A DNA stretch of 64,000 nt from the NCBI RefSeq assembly GCF_002754375.1, contig NZ_PEFF01000001.1, forward strand, positions 4,915,501-4,979,500, given 5' to 3'. Source of the stretch: Variovorax sp. 54. Its GTDB lineage: Bacteria > Pseudomonadota > Gammaproteobacteria > Burkholderiales > Burkholderiaceae_C. The notes beneath the pieces were generated by a model. It had not been told where the DNA came from, ran no database searches, and worked only from the letters and a program-made list of their open reading frames with translations. This document shows positions 26,321-35,045 of this stretch, piece by piece (position 1 is the first letter of the stretch; each line of letters begins with the position of its first letter). The translations under genes and the position numbers were made by a program.

Positions 26321-26384
26321 GTACTTCCCTCCGCGAATGTCCCCCGGCCTGCGGCCTCCTCCTTGATTTCGCTGCGGGAAGCAC
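26321..26384. repeat. 64-bp extragenic palindromic element, copy 2
   Basis: Begins GTACTTCCCTCCGCGAA and ends TTCGCTGCGGGAAGCAC. It is 62/64 identical to the copy at 8391-8454, both changes lying opposite each other in the stem. Both copies follow a short GTTCGGGGCG box 26-54 bases upstream. Here the element separates the TtuC-like gene from the importer operon, where it could fold in the mRNA and set different expression or stability for the two parts. Confidence 0.75.
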
Positions 26385-26448
26385 CCAGTGCCCTGAGCAC
26401 GGGGACGCAGCGCGTTTCGTCTAACGCAACGAGGAAGGCCGGGCGGCG

Positions 26449-27540
26449 TCATGCCGAAGCGATGCACTCGGCAATCGCACGCCCCACGTCCACCGTGGTG
26501 GCGGTGCCGCCCATGTCGCGCGTGCGCGGACCTTCGCTCAGCACGGTCTCGATCGCCGAGATCACGGCGGCCGAGGCCTGTGCGTACACGGGGTCGTTGT
26601 CGCCCAGGTGGTCGAGCATCAGTGCGGCCGACCAGATCTGGCCGATGGGGTTGGCGATGCCCTTGCCTGCGATGTCGGGCGCCGAGCCGTGCACGGGTTC
26701 GAACAGCGAGGGGAACTTGCGTTCGGGGTTCAGGTTGGCGGAGGGCGCGATGCCGATGGTGCCGGTGCAGGCCGGGCCCAGGTCGGAGAGGATGTCGCCG
26801 AACAGGTTGGAGGCCACGACCACGTCGAACCAGTCGGGGTGCTGCACGAAGTGCGCGCACAAAATATCGATGTGGTACTTGCTCGTGGCCACGTCGGGGT
26901 AGCGCGTGGCGATCTCGGCCAGGCGCTCGTCCCAGTAGGGCATGGTGATGGAGATGCCGTTCGACTTGGTGGCGGCCACCAGGTTCTTGCGCTTGCGGCG
27001 GTTGGCCAGCTGGAACGCGTAATCGATGATGCGGTCGACGCCCACGCGGGTGAACACGGCTTCCTGGATCGCCATTTCGCGCGGCGTGCCTTCGAACAGG
27101 CGCCCGCCCACCGAGGTGTATTCGCCTTCGGTGTTCTCGCGCACGACGAGGAAGTCGATGTCGCCGGGCTTGCGGTGCGCCAGCGGGCCGGGCACGCCGG
27201 GCATCAGGCGCACGGGGCGCAGGTTGACGTACTGGTCGAAGTCGCGGCGGATCTTGATGAGCAGGCCCCACACGGCGATGTGGTCGGGCACCTTGGCGGG
27301 GTCGCCCACGGCGCCGAAGTAGATGGCGTCGTGGCCCTGGATCTTGTCGGCCCAGTCGGCCGGCATCATCAGGCCGGTGCGCACATAGTGGTCGGAACCC
27401 CAGTCGAAATGGTCGTACGCGAAATCGATGCCGAAGCGCCGACCGACCGCGTCGAGCACCCGAAGGCCCTCGGGCATGACTTCGACGCCGATGCCGTCTC
27501 CGGGAATGACGGCAATCCTGTGCTTTTGCTTCTGCTGCAT
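26449..27540 (-). CDS. ttuC: Tartrate/D-malate dehydrogenase (TtuC family, isocitrate/isopropylmalate dehydrogenase superfamily)
   Basis: A 363-residue metal- and NAD-dependent beta-decarboxylating dehydrogenase. It starts near IAVIPGDGIGVEVMPEG, has the substrate-binding arginines in LLIKIRRDFDQYVNLRPVR (about 93-111), VVRENTEGEYTSVGGR, the conserved Tyr/Lys positions in SKYHIDILC, and the metal/NAD region DVVVASNLFGDILSDLG and EPVHGSAPDIAGKGIANPIG. These features match tartrate dehydrogenase/D-malate dehydrogenase (TtuC/DmlA) rather than LeuB, which carries a different loop at RRDFDQ. It sits upstream of the ABC importer operon on the same strand, so tartrate- or malate-like hydroxyacids may arise in that route. 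Confidence 0.85.
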   Translation of the reverse strand: MQQKQKHRIAVIPGDGIGVEVMPEGLRVLDAVGRRFGIDFAYDHFDWGSDHYVRTGLMMPADWADKIQGHDAIYFGAVGDPAKVPDHIAVWGLLIKIRRDFDQYVNLRPVRLMPGVPGPLAHRKPGDIDFLVVRENTEGEYTSVGGRLFEGTPREMAIQEAVFTRVGVDRIIDYAFQLANRRKRKNLVAATKSNGISITMPYWDERLAEIATRYPDVATSKYHIDILCAHFVQHPDWFDVVVASNLFGDILSDLGPACTGTIGIAPSANLNPERKFPSLFEPVHGSAPDIAGKGIANPIGQIWSAALMLDHLGDNDPVYAQASAAVISAIETVLSEGPRTRDMGGTATTVDVGRAIAECIASA

Positions 27541-27803
27541 TGACTCAACCTGTTCCTGAACCGTTTCGAAAAAAGCGCCGACGCTTGTGACACCGAGCCG
27601 TCAAAAAATTCTAGGAGCGGGTGGGGTGCGCGCGATGGGGGTTGGCACCCACGGGGTGTTGACAATATGCGAAGGCCAAAACATCGAATCACGGCGGAAG
27701 ATCAGCAGTTGGTGGTCATCAAACTGACTTTATCTTCGAAAAATTAGAAGGCGTCGGGGCGGAAAACCCGCATCCGAACACCCGACATGGGCGCCTGCGT
27801 AGC

Positions 27804-28670
27804 ATGGGCGCCATGCGAACACTTTCACTCCCCACCGGCGGCGAGATGCCGGTTCTTGGTCTCGGCACCTGGCGCATGGGCGAAGACGCCACCCGCCACG
27901 CGGCCGAGGTGGCGGCGGTGCGCGAGGCCATCGGCCTGGGCTACCGCCTCATCGACACGGCCGAGATGTACGGCGAGGGCGGCGCTGAAACGGTGGTCGG
28001 CCAGGCCGTGGCCGAAGCGCTGCGTGCGGGCGACGTGCGGCGCGACGAGCTCTTCGTCGTCAGCAAGGTCTACCCGCACAACGCCAGCCGCCGCGGCACG
28101 GGGCAGGCCTGCGAACGCAGCCTGGCGCGGCTGGGGCTGGAGCGCATCGACCTGTACCTGCTGCACTGGCGCGGCAACCACCCGCTGGCGCACACGGTCG
28201 AGGCCATGCACGAACTGGTGGCGGCAGGCCGCATCGCGCACTGGGGCGTGAGCAACTTCGACACCGACGACATGCAGGAACTGGCGCAGGTCGTCGGCAC
28301 CGGCCCGGCCTGCGCGGCCAACCAGGTGTACCTGTCGCTCGGCGAGCGCGGCCCCGAGTTCGACCTGCTGCCCTGGCAGCGCGAACGCGGCATGCCGCTC
28401 ATGGCCTACAGCCCGATCGACCAGGGCGCATTGGCGGGCGACGAGGCGCTGGGCGCGCTGGCGGCGGAGCTCGGCGTGAGCGCCGCGCAACTGGCGCTGG
28501 CCGCGGTCATCGCGCGGCCGGGCGTGGCGGCGATTCCGAAGGCGGTGCGCAGCGCCCACCTGAAAGAAAACAGGGCCGCCGCCGAGCTGCAGCTCGATGC
28601 GACGACCCTGGCGGCGCTGGACCGGATCTATCCGGTGCCGAAGCGCAAGACGCCGTTGGCGATGATCTAG
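27804..28670 (+). CDS. Aldo/keto reductase
   Basis: A 288-residue NADPH-dependent reductase with the (beta/alpha)8 fold. The catalytic tetrad is visible: Asp and Tyr in YRLIDTAEMYGEGGAE (about 48-63), Lys in ELFVVSKVYPHN (about residue 90) and His in DLYLLHWRGNHP (about residue 120). The cofactor loop appears as VAAIPKAVRSAHLKEN (about 246-261). Two ATGs (27804 and 27813) are possible, differing by three residues. The gene is divergent from the TtuC-like gene across about 260 bases that may hold promoters for both, and it converges with the purine permease gene. Confidence 0.88.
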   Translation: MGAMRTLSLPTGGEMPVLGLGTWRMGEDATRHAAEVAAVREAIGLGYRLIDTAEMYGEGGAETVVGQAVAEALRAGDVRRDELFVVSKVYPHNASRRGTGQACERSLARLGLERIDLYLLHWRGNHPLAHTVEAMHELVAAGRIAHWGVSNFDTDDMQELAQVVGTGPACAANQVYLSLGERGPEFDLLPWQRERGMPLMAYSPIDQGALAGDEALGALAAELGVSAAQLALAAVIARPGVAAIPKAVRSAHLKENRAAAELQLDATTLAALDRIYPVPKRKTPLAMI

Positions 28671-28687
28671 TTAGCGCACGGTTCGGC

Positions 28688-30178
28688 TCAGTGCGCGTCG
28701 GCGTGCTTGGCCGCCGCGATCACCGCCTCTTCGTCGTGCTTCGCACCGTTGAGGAACAGGTTCAGCAGCACGGCGGTAATCGACGCCAGCAGAATGCCCG
28801 ACTCGATCAGCGAGTGGATGGCATGCGGCATCCATTGCTTGAAGTTGGGGGCGATCAGCGGAATCATGCCGACGCCGATGGCCACGGCGACGATCATGGC
28901 GTTGTGGCGGTTGGTCTTGAAGTCCACGCCCGAGAGGATGCGGATGCCGGTGGCGGCCACCATGCCGAACATCACGAGGCCGGCGCCGCCGAGCACCACG
29001 GTGGGCAGCGACTCGATCAGCGCGGCCATCTTGGGCAGCATGCCCAGCACGATCAGGATCACGCCGCCGGCCACGCAGACGTACCGGCTCTTGATGCCGG
29101 TGACGGCCACGAGGCCGACGTTCTGCGAGAAGCTGGTGTACGGAAAGGTGTTGAAGATGCCGCCGATGAGCGTGCCCAGGCCGTCGGTGCGCAGGCCCTT
29201 GGCCAAATCTTTCTGGCTGATCTTGCGGTCGGTCATTTCGCCGAGCGCGAGGAACATGCCGGTCGATTCGATCATCACGACGATCATGATGAGCGTCATC
29301 GTGAGGATCAGGATGGGGTCGAACAGCGGCATGCCGAAGTGGAAGGGCAGCACGATGTCGACCCAGGCGGCCTTGCCGACCTTCTCGTAGGTCATGAGGC
29401 CGGTGATCGACGCCACCACCGCGCCGATCACGATGCCCAGCAGCACCGAGATGTTGGCGATGAAGCCCTTGGCGTACTTCACGATCAAGAGGATCGACAC
29501 CAGCACCAGCGCGGCCACGCCGAAGCCCGACAGATCGGCGTACTTGGGGTTGGGCACGGTGGGCATGATCGCGAAGCCCTTGGGCACCGCGGGGATCGAG
29601 CTGCCCGGCGAGGTGACCTCGGCCAGCCACTTGGCGTACACCGGGTCGACCAGCGCGGGCGCCGTCGGGCCCACGGGATTGCCGAAGATCCAGTTGATGC
29701 CCACGCGCATCAGGCTGATGCCGATGACCGCGATGATCGTGCCCGTCACCACCGGGGGAAAGAACCGCAGCATGCGGCTCACCAGCGGTGCGATCAGTAT
29801 CGATATGACCCCCGCGCCGATGATGGCGCCGAACAGCAGCTGCGCCCCGTTCTGCCCGGGGTTGGCGTTGGCGATGGCGACCATGGGCGCCACCGAGGCG
29901 AAGGTCACGCCCATCATCACGGGCAGCTTGATGCCGAACCACTGCGTGGCGCCCAGCGCCTGGATCAGCGTGGCGATGCCGCAGCAGAACAGGTCGGCCG
30001 AGATCAGCAGCGCGACCTCGTCGGGCGAGAGCTTGAGCGCACGGCCCACGATGAGCGGCACCGCGACGGCGCCTGCGTACATCACGAGCACGTGCTGCAG
30101 GCCGAGGGCCGCGAGCTTGCCAGAAGGCAGGCGCTGGTCCACGGGATGGACATTGCTGGAAAGGGAATCTGCCGTCAT
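28688..30178 (-). CDS. NCS2-family nucleobase:cation symporter (xanthine/urate/uracil permease)
   Basis: A 496-residue inner-membrane transporter with about 12-14 helices. The nucleobase-ascorbate signature is clear: FSQNVGLVAVTGIKSRYV (about 328-345), with the conserved Gln-Asn, and the helix-8 acidic residue in MIVVMIESTGMFLALGEMT. LGLQHVLVMYAGAVAVP near the N terminus is the usual first helix with its His. Family knowledge and the neighbouring urate and allantoin genes favour xanthine or urate as substrate. CAGGAG precedes the ATG. A TGTATACA palindrome 85 bases upstream (30263-30270) is shared with the other purine units, so the gene probably belongs to that GntR regulon. Confidence 0.88.
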   Translation of the reverse strand: MTADSLSSNVHPVDQRLPSGKLAALGLQHVLVMYAGAVAVPLIVGRALKLSPDEVALLISADLFCCGIATLIQALGATQWFGIKLPVMMGVTFASVAPMVAIANANPGQNGAQLLFGAIIGAGVISILIAPLVSRMLRFFPPVVTGTIIAVIGISLMRVGINWIFGNPVGPTAPALVDPVYAKWLAEVTSPGSSIPAVPKGFAIMPTVPNPKYADLSGFGVAALVLVSILLIVKYAKGFIANISVLLGIVIGAVVASITGLMTYEKVGKAAWVDIVLPFHFGMPLFDPILILTMTLIMIVVMIESTGMFLALGEMTDRKISQKDLAKGLRTDGLGTLIGGIFNTFPYTSFSQNVGLVAVTGIKSRYVCVAGGVILIVLGMLPKMAALIESLPTVVLGGAGLVMFGMVAATGIRILSGVDFKTNRHNAMIVAVAIGVGMIPLIAPNFKQWMPHAIHSLIESGILLASITAVLLNLFLNGAKHDEEAVIAAAKHADAH

Positions 30179-30262
30179 CGTTGTCTCCTGGCGCGGCGAG
30201 GGGAACGGGAGCAGTGATGCGCGCCGGAGATCCGTCGCGCACACCAGTTGTGTACGCGAAAC

Positions 30263-30270
30263 TGTATACA
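30263..30270. promoter_or_regulatory. TGTATACA operator, purine regulon site 1
   Basis: A perfect 8-base palindrome in the context AACTGTATACAATTT, between the purine permease start and the end of the alpha/beta hydrolase gene. The flanks AACTGTATACA recur at 50126 and 52166. It is a probable binding site for a GntR/FCD regulator; the candidates are encoded at 33508-34266 and 49432-50106. Confidence 0.75.
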
Positions 30271-30305
30271 ATTTATGCGGCAATCCAGATTCAGGTAAAC
30301 CCGAA

Positions 30306-31562
30306 TCAGTCTCCCATCTTCAGTCGCCGCATGAGCCAGTTCGCCGTGAACTCGAAGTGCTCGCTCATGTTCGATTCCGCCGTGTGGCCGTCTTCCCCGA
30401 AGACCAGTTGCGTCACGTTGAAGCCCAGCGCCGCAAGCGCGGCGGGCTCGTCCTTGGAGACAAGGTCTTCGAGCGCGCCGTTCACCATGAGGATGGGTTT
30501 GCGCAGCTGCACCGCGGTGGGGTTCTTCAACTGGCGTGAGAGCTGGAAGGCTTCGTAGTAGGCGCACATCGCTTCGCGCGGCGTGGTTTGCGGATTCATG
30601 TTCGCGAACACGGTGTAGGGCGCGACGATCCAGGCAGGCGCCACCTTGCAATGCGCTTGTCCAAAGCTCACATCGCTGGGGCCGCCCACATTGACGACGG
30701 CCTTGTAGAAGTCGTTGCTCAAGCCGCCGAGCGTTCCCAGGTAGCCGCCCATGCTCCAGCCGTAGACGGCGACCCGGCTCGTGTCCAGGTCGCTGCGGGT
30801 CTTGATGTAGTCCGCCACGGCGTCGAACATCACGTGCGATTCCGGACGGAACGCCAGCGGGTTCTCGCCGGTGTCCGGGTTCTCCACGATGAAGGTGGCG
30901 AAGCCCCGACCCATGAAGTAATCGCTGTGCCGGATCATCTCGGTCTTCAGGTTGTCGAGGCCACCAAGAATCACCAGCACCGGCAGCTTCTCGTTGCGGC
31001 CCGGCCGTGCGGGCGGCGCACGGAAGTAGCCGGTGAACTCTTTCGCGCCGGCCTTGAATGCGATGCGTTGCAGCGGCTTTCCCAGCAGCGCATGGGCGCG
31101 TTCGGTCGCCTGCAGATCGGGCGTGGGCACACGCTTGGGAAGCCGGTTCATCCGCAGGTAGAAAGCGGCCTTCTTGTACTCGGCCGATGCGGCGGCGTTG
31201 TCGGCTTGTGCTTCGAATGCGCGGGCGCGTTCCAGGTGCAGTTGGGCGGGCGTGTTGAACGTCCCCTGCCAGACCGCCTGCGACGGCCCGGTGTGTTCCG
31301 GCAACGCTGCGGCGATGTCGTCGAAGGTGCGTGCTTCGATGCCGGCATCCTCGAGCCACCAGCAGATGTTGAATTTGAACGAAGGGTGCATGCGAGCGAC
31401 GCCGTCCGGATACTCGGCCTGCCCCTTGTTGCAGAACTCGGCCATGCTGGGCGCGGCCTTGGCAGCCGGGAGGCTCCGGGCCGCGGATGCGTGCGGCGCT
31501 GCCGCGATGCAAAGAACAGTCGCGAAGGCCGCCGAGAGTTTCAGGATCAATCTGTTTGTCAT
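30306..31562 (-). CDS. Exported alpha/beta hydrolase (FrsA/DUF1100-like)
   Basis: A 418-residue hydrolase with a signal peptide (MTNRLILKLSAAFATVLC, cleavage after ASA near residue 28). The catalytic core lies in residues about 165-415: the nucleophile elbow AVYGWSMGGYLG with Ser at about residue 268, an oxyanion region LPVLVILGGLDN, and a C-terminal acid and base in MVNGALEDLVSKDE and VFGEDGHTAESN. The architecture (long helical N-terminal cap, then hydrolase) resembles FrsA and 2,6-dihydroxy-pseudooxynicotine-hydrolase-type enzymes. It follows the SDR gene by 16 bases and is probably cotranscribed with it under the divergent TetR regulator. The substrate is unknown. Confidence 0.8.
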   Translation of the reverse strand: MTNRLILKLSAAFATVLCIAAAPHASAARSLPAAKAAPSMAEFCNKGQAEYPDGVARMHPSFKFNICWWLEDAGIEARTFDDIAAALPEHTGPSQAVWQGTFNTPAQLHLERARAFEAQADNAAASAEYKKAAFYLRMNRLPKRVPTPDLQATERAHALLGKPLQRIAFKAGAKEFTGYFRAPPARPGRNEKLPVLVILGGLDNLKTEMIRHSDYFMGRGFATFIVENPDTGENPLAFRPESHVMFDAVADYIKTRSDLDTSRVAVYGWSMGGYLGTLGGLSNDFYKAVVNVGGPSDVSFGQAHCKVAPAWIVAPYTVFANMNPQTTPREAMCAYYEAFQLSRQLKNPTAVQLRKPILMVNGALEDLVSKDEPAALAALGFNVTQLVFGEDGHTAESNMSEHFEFTANWLMRRLKMGD

Positions 31563-31578
31563 GGTCTTTTTTCTTCGT

Positions 31579-32637
31579 TCAGGATTCGGTTCGGGTCGGC
31601 ACACCGGGCAGCCAGCCATTGCCGCGGTACCAGGCGAGCGTGTCGGCCACGGTTTGCTCGACCGGGCGAAACTTCAGCTGAAGCTTCTGCTCGCTCTTCG
31701 TGTGATTGAAGTGGCTGCGTCCCGCCTCTTTGCGCATGAGCCGCACGGTGGCCAGGCTGAGCAAGATGGGCTTGCCGGTGGCCCGCGCATAGAGTTCCTG
31801 CACGGCTGCCAGCAGGTACAGGAGCGGAAAGGGCAGGTTGCGTGTCGGCGTGCGGATGCCCGCGATCTTTCCCACCAAGGGCACCAATTCCTGCATCGTC
31901 ATGTGGCGACCGGCTGCCAGATAGCGCTCGCCGCGCTGGCCGTGTTCCGCGGCCGAAATTTGCGCCTGTGCCACGTCGCGGGCATCGACCACGGAAAAGC
32001 TGCCGGGCACCAGCCCGGGCAGTTTTCCGAGCACCACATCGTTGACGAACTGTCCTGACGAGGTGGGACCGATGTCGGCCGGTCCCCACATCCATCCGGG
32101 CAGGACAAAACTCGCATGCATGTCCGGGTGCGTGCCCAGAAAGGCGAGCACGACCTGGTCGGCCATGATCTTGCTTCGGTAGTAGTCGTCACTGGCATCC
32201 GCCAGGTCGCGCAGGCAGGTCTCGTCCATGGGCACACCCGGCTCGCCGTTCAGCACCGCGATGGACGAGGTCTGCACGAAGCGCCGGATGCCGGCACCGT
32301 AAGCCCGTTCGATGAGCTGCCGGGTGCCGTCCACGTTGATGCGCTTGAGCTCTGCCCAGTGGCTGCCTCCCTTGAAGTTGTCCCGGAAGAACGCGGCGGT
32401 GTGGAACACCACGTCGCATCCTTGCAGCGTGCTGGAGAACGCGCCCACATTGGCCATGTCGCCCTGCACCAGCTCGACGCCCTTCATCCCCGCAAACTGC
32501 TGCTGGCCCTTGGCCTTCGAGCGAACAAGGGCCTTGACGAAGACGCCGCGCGCGACGAGTTCGCGCACGAGGTTGTTGCCGAGAAGGCCGGTCGCGCCGG
32601 TGACGAACGCGGTTCTCAAGGCCTTGGATTTTTCCAT
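31579..32637 (-). CDS. Extended SDR family NAD-dependent epimerase/dehydratase
   Basis: A 352-residue extended short-chain dehydrogenase. The nucleotide-binding TGATGLLGNN is at about 14-23, the catalytic Ser/Tyr/Lys are in VQTSSIAVLNG and DDYYRSKIMADQ (about 150-161), and the central region VLPGWMWGPADIG is of the kind seen in dihydroflavonol-4-reductase/NAD-epimerase-like enzymes. The C-terminal part ends in KFRPVEQTVADTLAWYRGNG, normal for this group. It is the first gene of a two-gene operon with the exported hydrolase, divergent from a TetR regulator with a palindromic operator in the shared region. Confidence 0.85.
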   Translation of the reverse strand: MEKSKALRTAFVTGATGLLGNNLVRELVARGVFVKALVRSKAKGQQQFAGMKGVELVQGDMANVGAFSSTLQGCDVVFHTAAFFRDNFKGGSHWAELKRINVDGTRQLIERAYGAGIRRFVQTSSIAVLNGEPGVPMDETCLRDLADASDDYYRSKIMADQVVLAFLGTHPDMHASFVLPGWMWGPADIGPTSSGQFVNDVVLGKLPGLVPGSFSVVDARDVAQAQISAAEHGQRGERYLAAGRHMTMQELVPLVGKIAGIRTPTRNLPFPLLYLLAAVQELYARATGKPILLSLATVRLMRKEAGRSHFNHTKSEQKLQLKFRPVEQTVADTLAWYRGNGWLPGVPTRTES

Positions 32638-32691
32638 ATCAATCGAATTTCAAAAATCAAACGAGTTTTGAATGTAGCGTTGCCGTTCCTA

Positions 32692-32707
32692 AATATCAAG
32701 TGATATT
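32692..32707. promoter_or_regulatory. Palindromic TetR operator in the divergent region
   Basis: AATATCA (32692-32698) and TGATATT (32701-32707) are exact inverted repeats around two bases. A further half-site TGATATC lies at 32773-32779, close to the TetR gene start at 32788. The region between the SDR gene and the TetR gene is 150 bases long, so a dimer bound here could repress both promoters. Confidence 0.7.
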
Positions 32708-32787
32708 CGAAAGCGAGTTCCGGGCTGCGCGCCGAGCGGGCGGGGGCACGCATCTGCTATCCAAAGTTCATGTGATATCTTTTCGGC

Positions 32788-33489
32788 ATGACCCCTACGA
32801 CAGCCAAAACGCGCCTGACCCGCGAGGAAAGCAGGGCGCAGACGCGCGAGCGCCTGATCGAAACCGCGCAGCAGCTGTTTGTGTCGAACGGCTATGGGGG
32901 CGCGTCGATCCGCGACATCGCGGACAAGGCGGGCTACTCCCAAGGCGCCTTCTATTCGAACTTTTCAAGCAAGGAAGACGTCTTGCTGGAGCTGCTGCGC
33001 CGGCACATGGAAGCGGAAGCGCTGCAGCTTTTCAAGGCCATGGGCGACGAGCGGCAAGAGCCCGAGCAGATGCTTGCAGAGCTGGAAGCCTGGGCTTCCA
33101 CACTCAATCACGATGCCGACTGGTGCATGCTGTCCATCGAGCTTCAGCTGCATGCCAACCGCAGTCAAAGCTTCGCGCAGGAATACAAGAAGGTGTGGGA
33201 CCGGCACCGGTCCGAAATCGGCGGCGTGATCGGTCAGTTGTTCGACAAGCTCGGGCGCACGCTGCCCGCCGCACCGGAAGAATTGGCCGCAGCCTTCATG
33301 GCCCTGTCGCACGGGCTGGCATTGCAGCGCATGAGCACGCGCCCCGATCCCTCGGGGCGGCTGATCATGGTGTTCCTGCGCGGACTGATTGCAAGTGCGG
33401 AACGCCTGAAAGAGGTCGTCGTCCCAACGGATGACCCCGCTGCGCGCGCCCCCAAGAAGCGCCCGGCGAAAGCCAAGCCCAAGCGCTGA
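32788..33489 (+). CDS. TetR/AcrR-family transcriptional regulator
   Basis: A 233-residue regulator. The helix-turn-helix is residues about 18-65: RLIETAQQLFVSNGYGGASI, then RDIADKAGYSQGAFYSNFSS, the classic TetR recognition helix. The C-terminal ligand/dimer domain (about 75-205) is variable, and the last 25 residues are basic (RAPKKRPAKAKPKR). It is divergent from the SDR/hydrolase operon and probably represses it through the palindrome at 32692-32707. The inducer is unknown. Confidence 0.88.
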   Translation: MTPTTAKTRLTREESRAQTRERLIETAQQLFVSNGYGGASIRDIADKAGYSQGAFYSNFSSKEDVLLELLRRHMEAEALQLFKAMGDERQEPEQMLAELEAWASTLNHDADWCMLSIELQLHANRSQSFAQEYKKVWDRHRSEIGGVIGQLFDKLGRTLPAAPEELAAAFMALSHGLALQRMSTRPDPSGRLIMVFLRGLIASAERLKEVVVPTDDPAARAPKKRPAKAKPKR

Positions 33490-33507
33490 GGCGGGGCAGG
33501 GGCCCTT

Positions 33508-34266
33508 TCAGGCCAGCAGCGCTTTCACCAGGTCGAGCTGGCGGTCGGGCTTCTCGGTGCCCAGTTCGAGGCTCGCTTCGATGCGCTCGAGGTGTTCGAT
33601 CATGCAGGTCACGGCCGCTTCCACGTCGCCCTTGCGGCACAGGCGCAGGAAGTCGGAGTGCTCGTCGGACGAGCAGTGCGGGTCGTTCGACGAGTGATAC
33701 AGCATGGCGATCAGCGAGCTGCGCGCCACCAGTTCGCGCACCATCTCGGCCAGCGTGTGGTTGCCGGTGGCCTCCGCCAGCGCCACGTGAAAGTCGCCCA
33801 GCAATTTCTCGCGCACCGTGCCCATGGTGCTCTGGCGCAGCGCGGTGCGTTCGAACTTGATGTGCTGCTCGAGCGTCTGGTAGTCGCGTGGCCGCGCATT
33901 GGCGATGAACAGGCGCACCACCTCGCGCTCGAGGATGCGGCGCACGGCGAACACCTCGCGTGCCTCGTCGACCGTGGGCTGGCAGACGAAGGCGCCCTTG
34001 TCGGGAATCATCTCGATGAGCTTGTCCTTCGACAGCATCAGCAGCGCCGCGCGCACCTTGGTGCGGCTCACCGAATAGACGCGGCCCAGCGCTTCTTCGC
34101 GCAGCCAGGTGCCGGGCGGCAGGCGCTTCTCGACGATCGCGGTGGCGATGTCGTTGGCGATGCTTTCGATGGAACTGTTCTTGTCGGCCGGCGCCGCGCC
34201 GTTCTCGGCCGGTGCGGCAACGGGGGCGGCGGAGGAGGCGGATGGTTTGGAACTGGCGCGGGGCAT
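33508..34266 (-). CDS. GntR-family regulator (FCD type) of the allantoin/hydantoin unit
   Basis: A 252-residue regulator with a low-complexity Ala/Pro/Ser N-terminal tail (about 1-30), a winged helix (about 35-95, VSRTKVRAALLMLSKDKLIE) and an FCD ligand domain (about 105-230: RRILEREVVRLF, LLGDFHVALAEATGNH, DEHSDFLRL, MIEHLERIEASLE) with the Asp/His metal ligands kept. It starts 14 bases after the racemase gene and is cotranscribed with it and the NCS1 permease. It resembles the second GntR protein of the window (49432-50106) in the LLGDFHV and Asn-Asp/Ser-Asp-Glu-His segments, suggesting paralogues with the same TGTATACA target. An autoregulatory site lies before the permease (36613-36624). 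Confidence 0.85.
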   Translation of the reverse strand: MPRASSKPSASSAAPVAAPAENGAAPADKNSSIESIANDIATAIVEKRLPPGTWLREEALGRVYSVSRTKVRAALLMLSKDKLIEMIPDKGAFVCQPTVDEAREVFAVRRILEREVVRLFIANARPRDYQTLEQHIKFERTALRQSTMGTVREKLLGDFHVALAEATGNHTLAEMVRELVARSSLIAMLYHSSNDPHCSSDEHSDFLRLCRKGDVEAAVTCMIEHLERIEASLELGTEKPDRQLDLVKALLA

Positions 34267-34280
34267 CCGTCGATTGTGGC

Positions 34281-35018
34281 TCAGCGCGTCAGCGTGAAGC
34301 CTTCGAGCGCGCCAATGATGGGCTTGGGCAAAGGCTTTGCGAGTTCGCCGCGCTTGCTGGTGCGCAGCTTCAGCGCCACCAGCGATTCGATGAGCTTGGT
34401 GCCCGCGGCCACGCCGTCGATCACCGGCACGCCGAGCACCTGCTCGATGTGCGCGCACAGGTCGGTCATGCCGGCGCAGCCGAGCACGATGCAGTCGGCG
34501 CCGTCTTCTTCGAGCGCGCGCCGGCACTCGTCGACGATGCGCTCGCGCGCGTTGGAGCCCGGCGCTTCCAGCTCGAGCACCGGCAGCTCGCAGGCGCGCA
34601 CGTTGGCGCAGAAGCGCTCCATGCCGTAGATCTCGGCCAGGTGCCAGGCCTGGCCCATGGTGCGGCCCAGCGTGGTCACCACGCTGAAGCGGCTGCCGAT
34701 CATGCTGGCCAGGTGCATCGCCGCCTCGGCGATGCCCACCACGGGACCGCTCGCCAGCTCGCGTGCGGCCTTCAGGCCCGGATCGCCGAAGCAGGCGATC
34801 ACGTAGCCATCGATGCCGTCGCGCTCGCCCGCCGCAATCTCCTGCAGCAACCCCGGCACGGCCAGCGCCTCGTCGTAATGGCTCTCGATGGAGACCGGCC
34901 CCATGGCCGGGCTCACGGCCACGATCTCGGTGCCGGCGTGCGCCACCGCGCGGGCGCAGGCACCGATCTTCTCGGTCATGCGCCAGGTGGTGTTGGGGTT
35001 GATGATCTTGATGCGCAC
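34281..35018 (-). CDS. Asp/Glu racemase family protein, probable allantoin/hydantoin racemase
   Basis: A 245-residue cofactor-independent racemase. Two catalytic cysteines are visible: YVIACFGDPGLKAARE (about residue 74) and CIVLGCAGMTDLCAHIE (about residue 180). The start MRIKIINPNTTWRMTEKIG and the motif PVVGIAEAAMHLA are typical of the hydantoin/allantoin racemase branch (HyuE/HpxA), which interconverts stereoisomers at the C5 of the ring. In this context it would supply S-allantoin to the stereospecific allantoinase. It sits between the NCS1 permease and GntR genes in one operon. Confidence 0.85.
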   Translation of the reverse strand: MRIKIINPNTTWRMTEKIGACARAVAHAGTEIVAVSPAMGPVSIESHYDEALAVPGLLQEIAAGERDGIDGYVIACFGDPGLKAARELASGPVVGIAEAAMHLASMIGSRFSVVTTLGRTMGQAWHLAEIYGMERFCANVRACELPVLELEAPGSNARERIVDECRRALEEDGADCIVLGCAGMTDLCAHIEQVLGVPVIDGVAAGTKLIESLVALKLRTSKRGELAKPLPKPIIGALEGFTLTR

Positions 35019-35045
35019 GGCGCGGTCCCTTCTTCAGTCAGTGTT

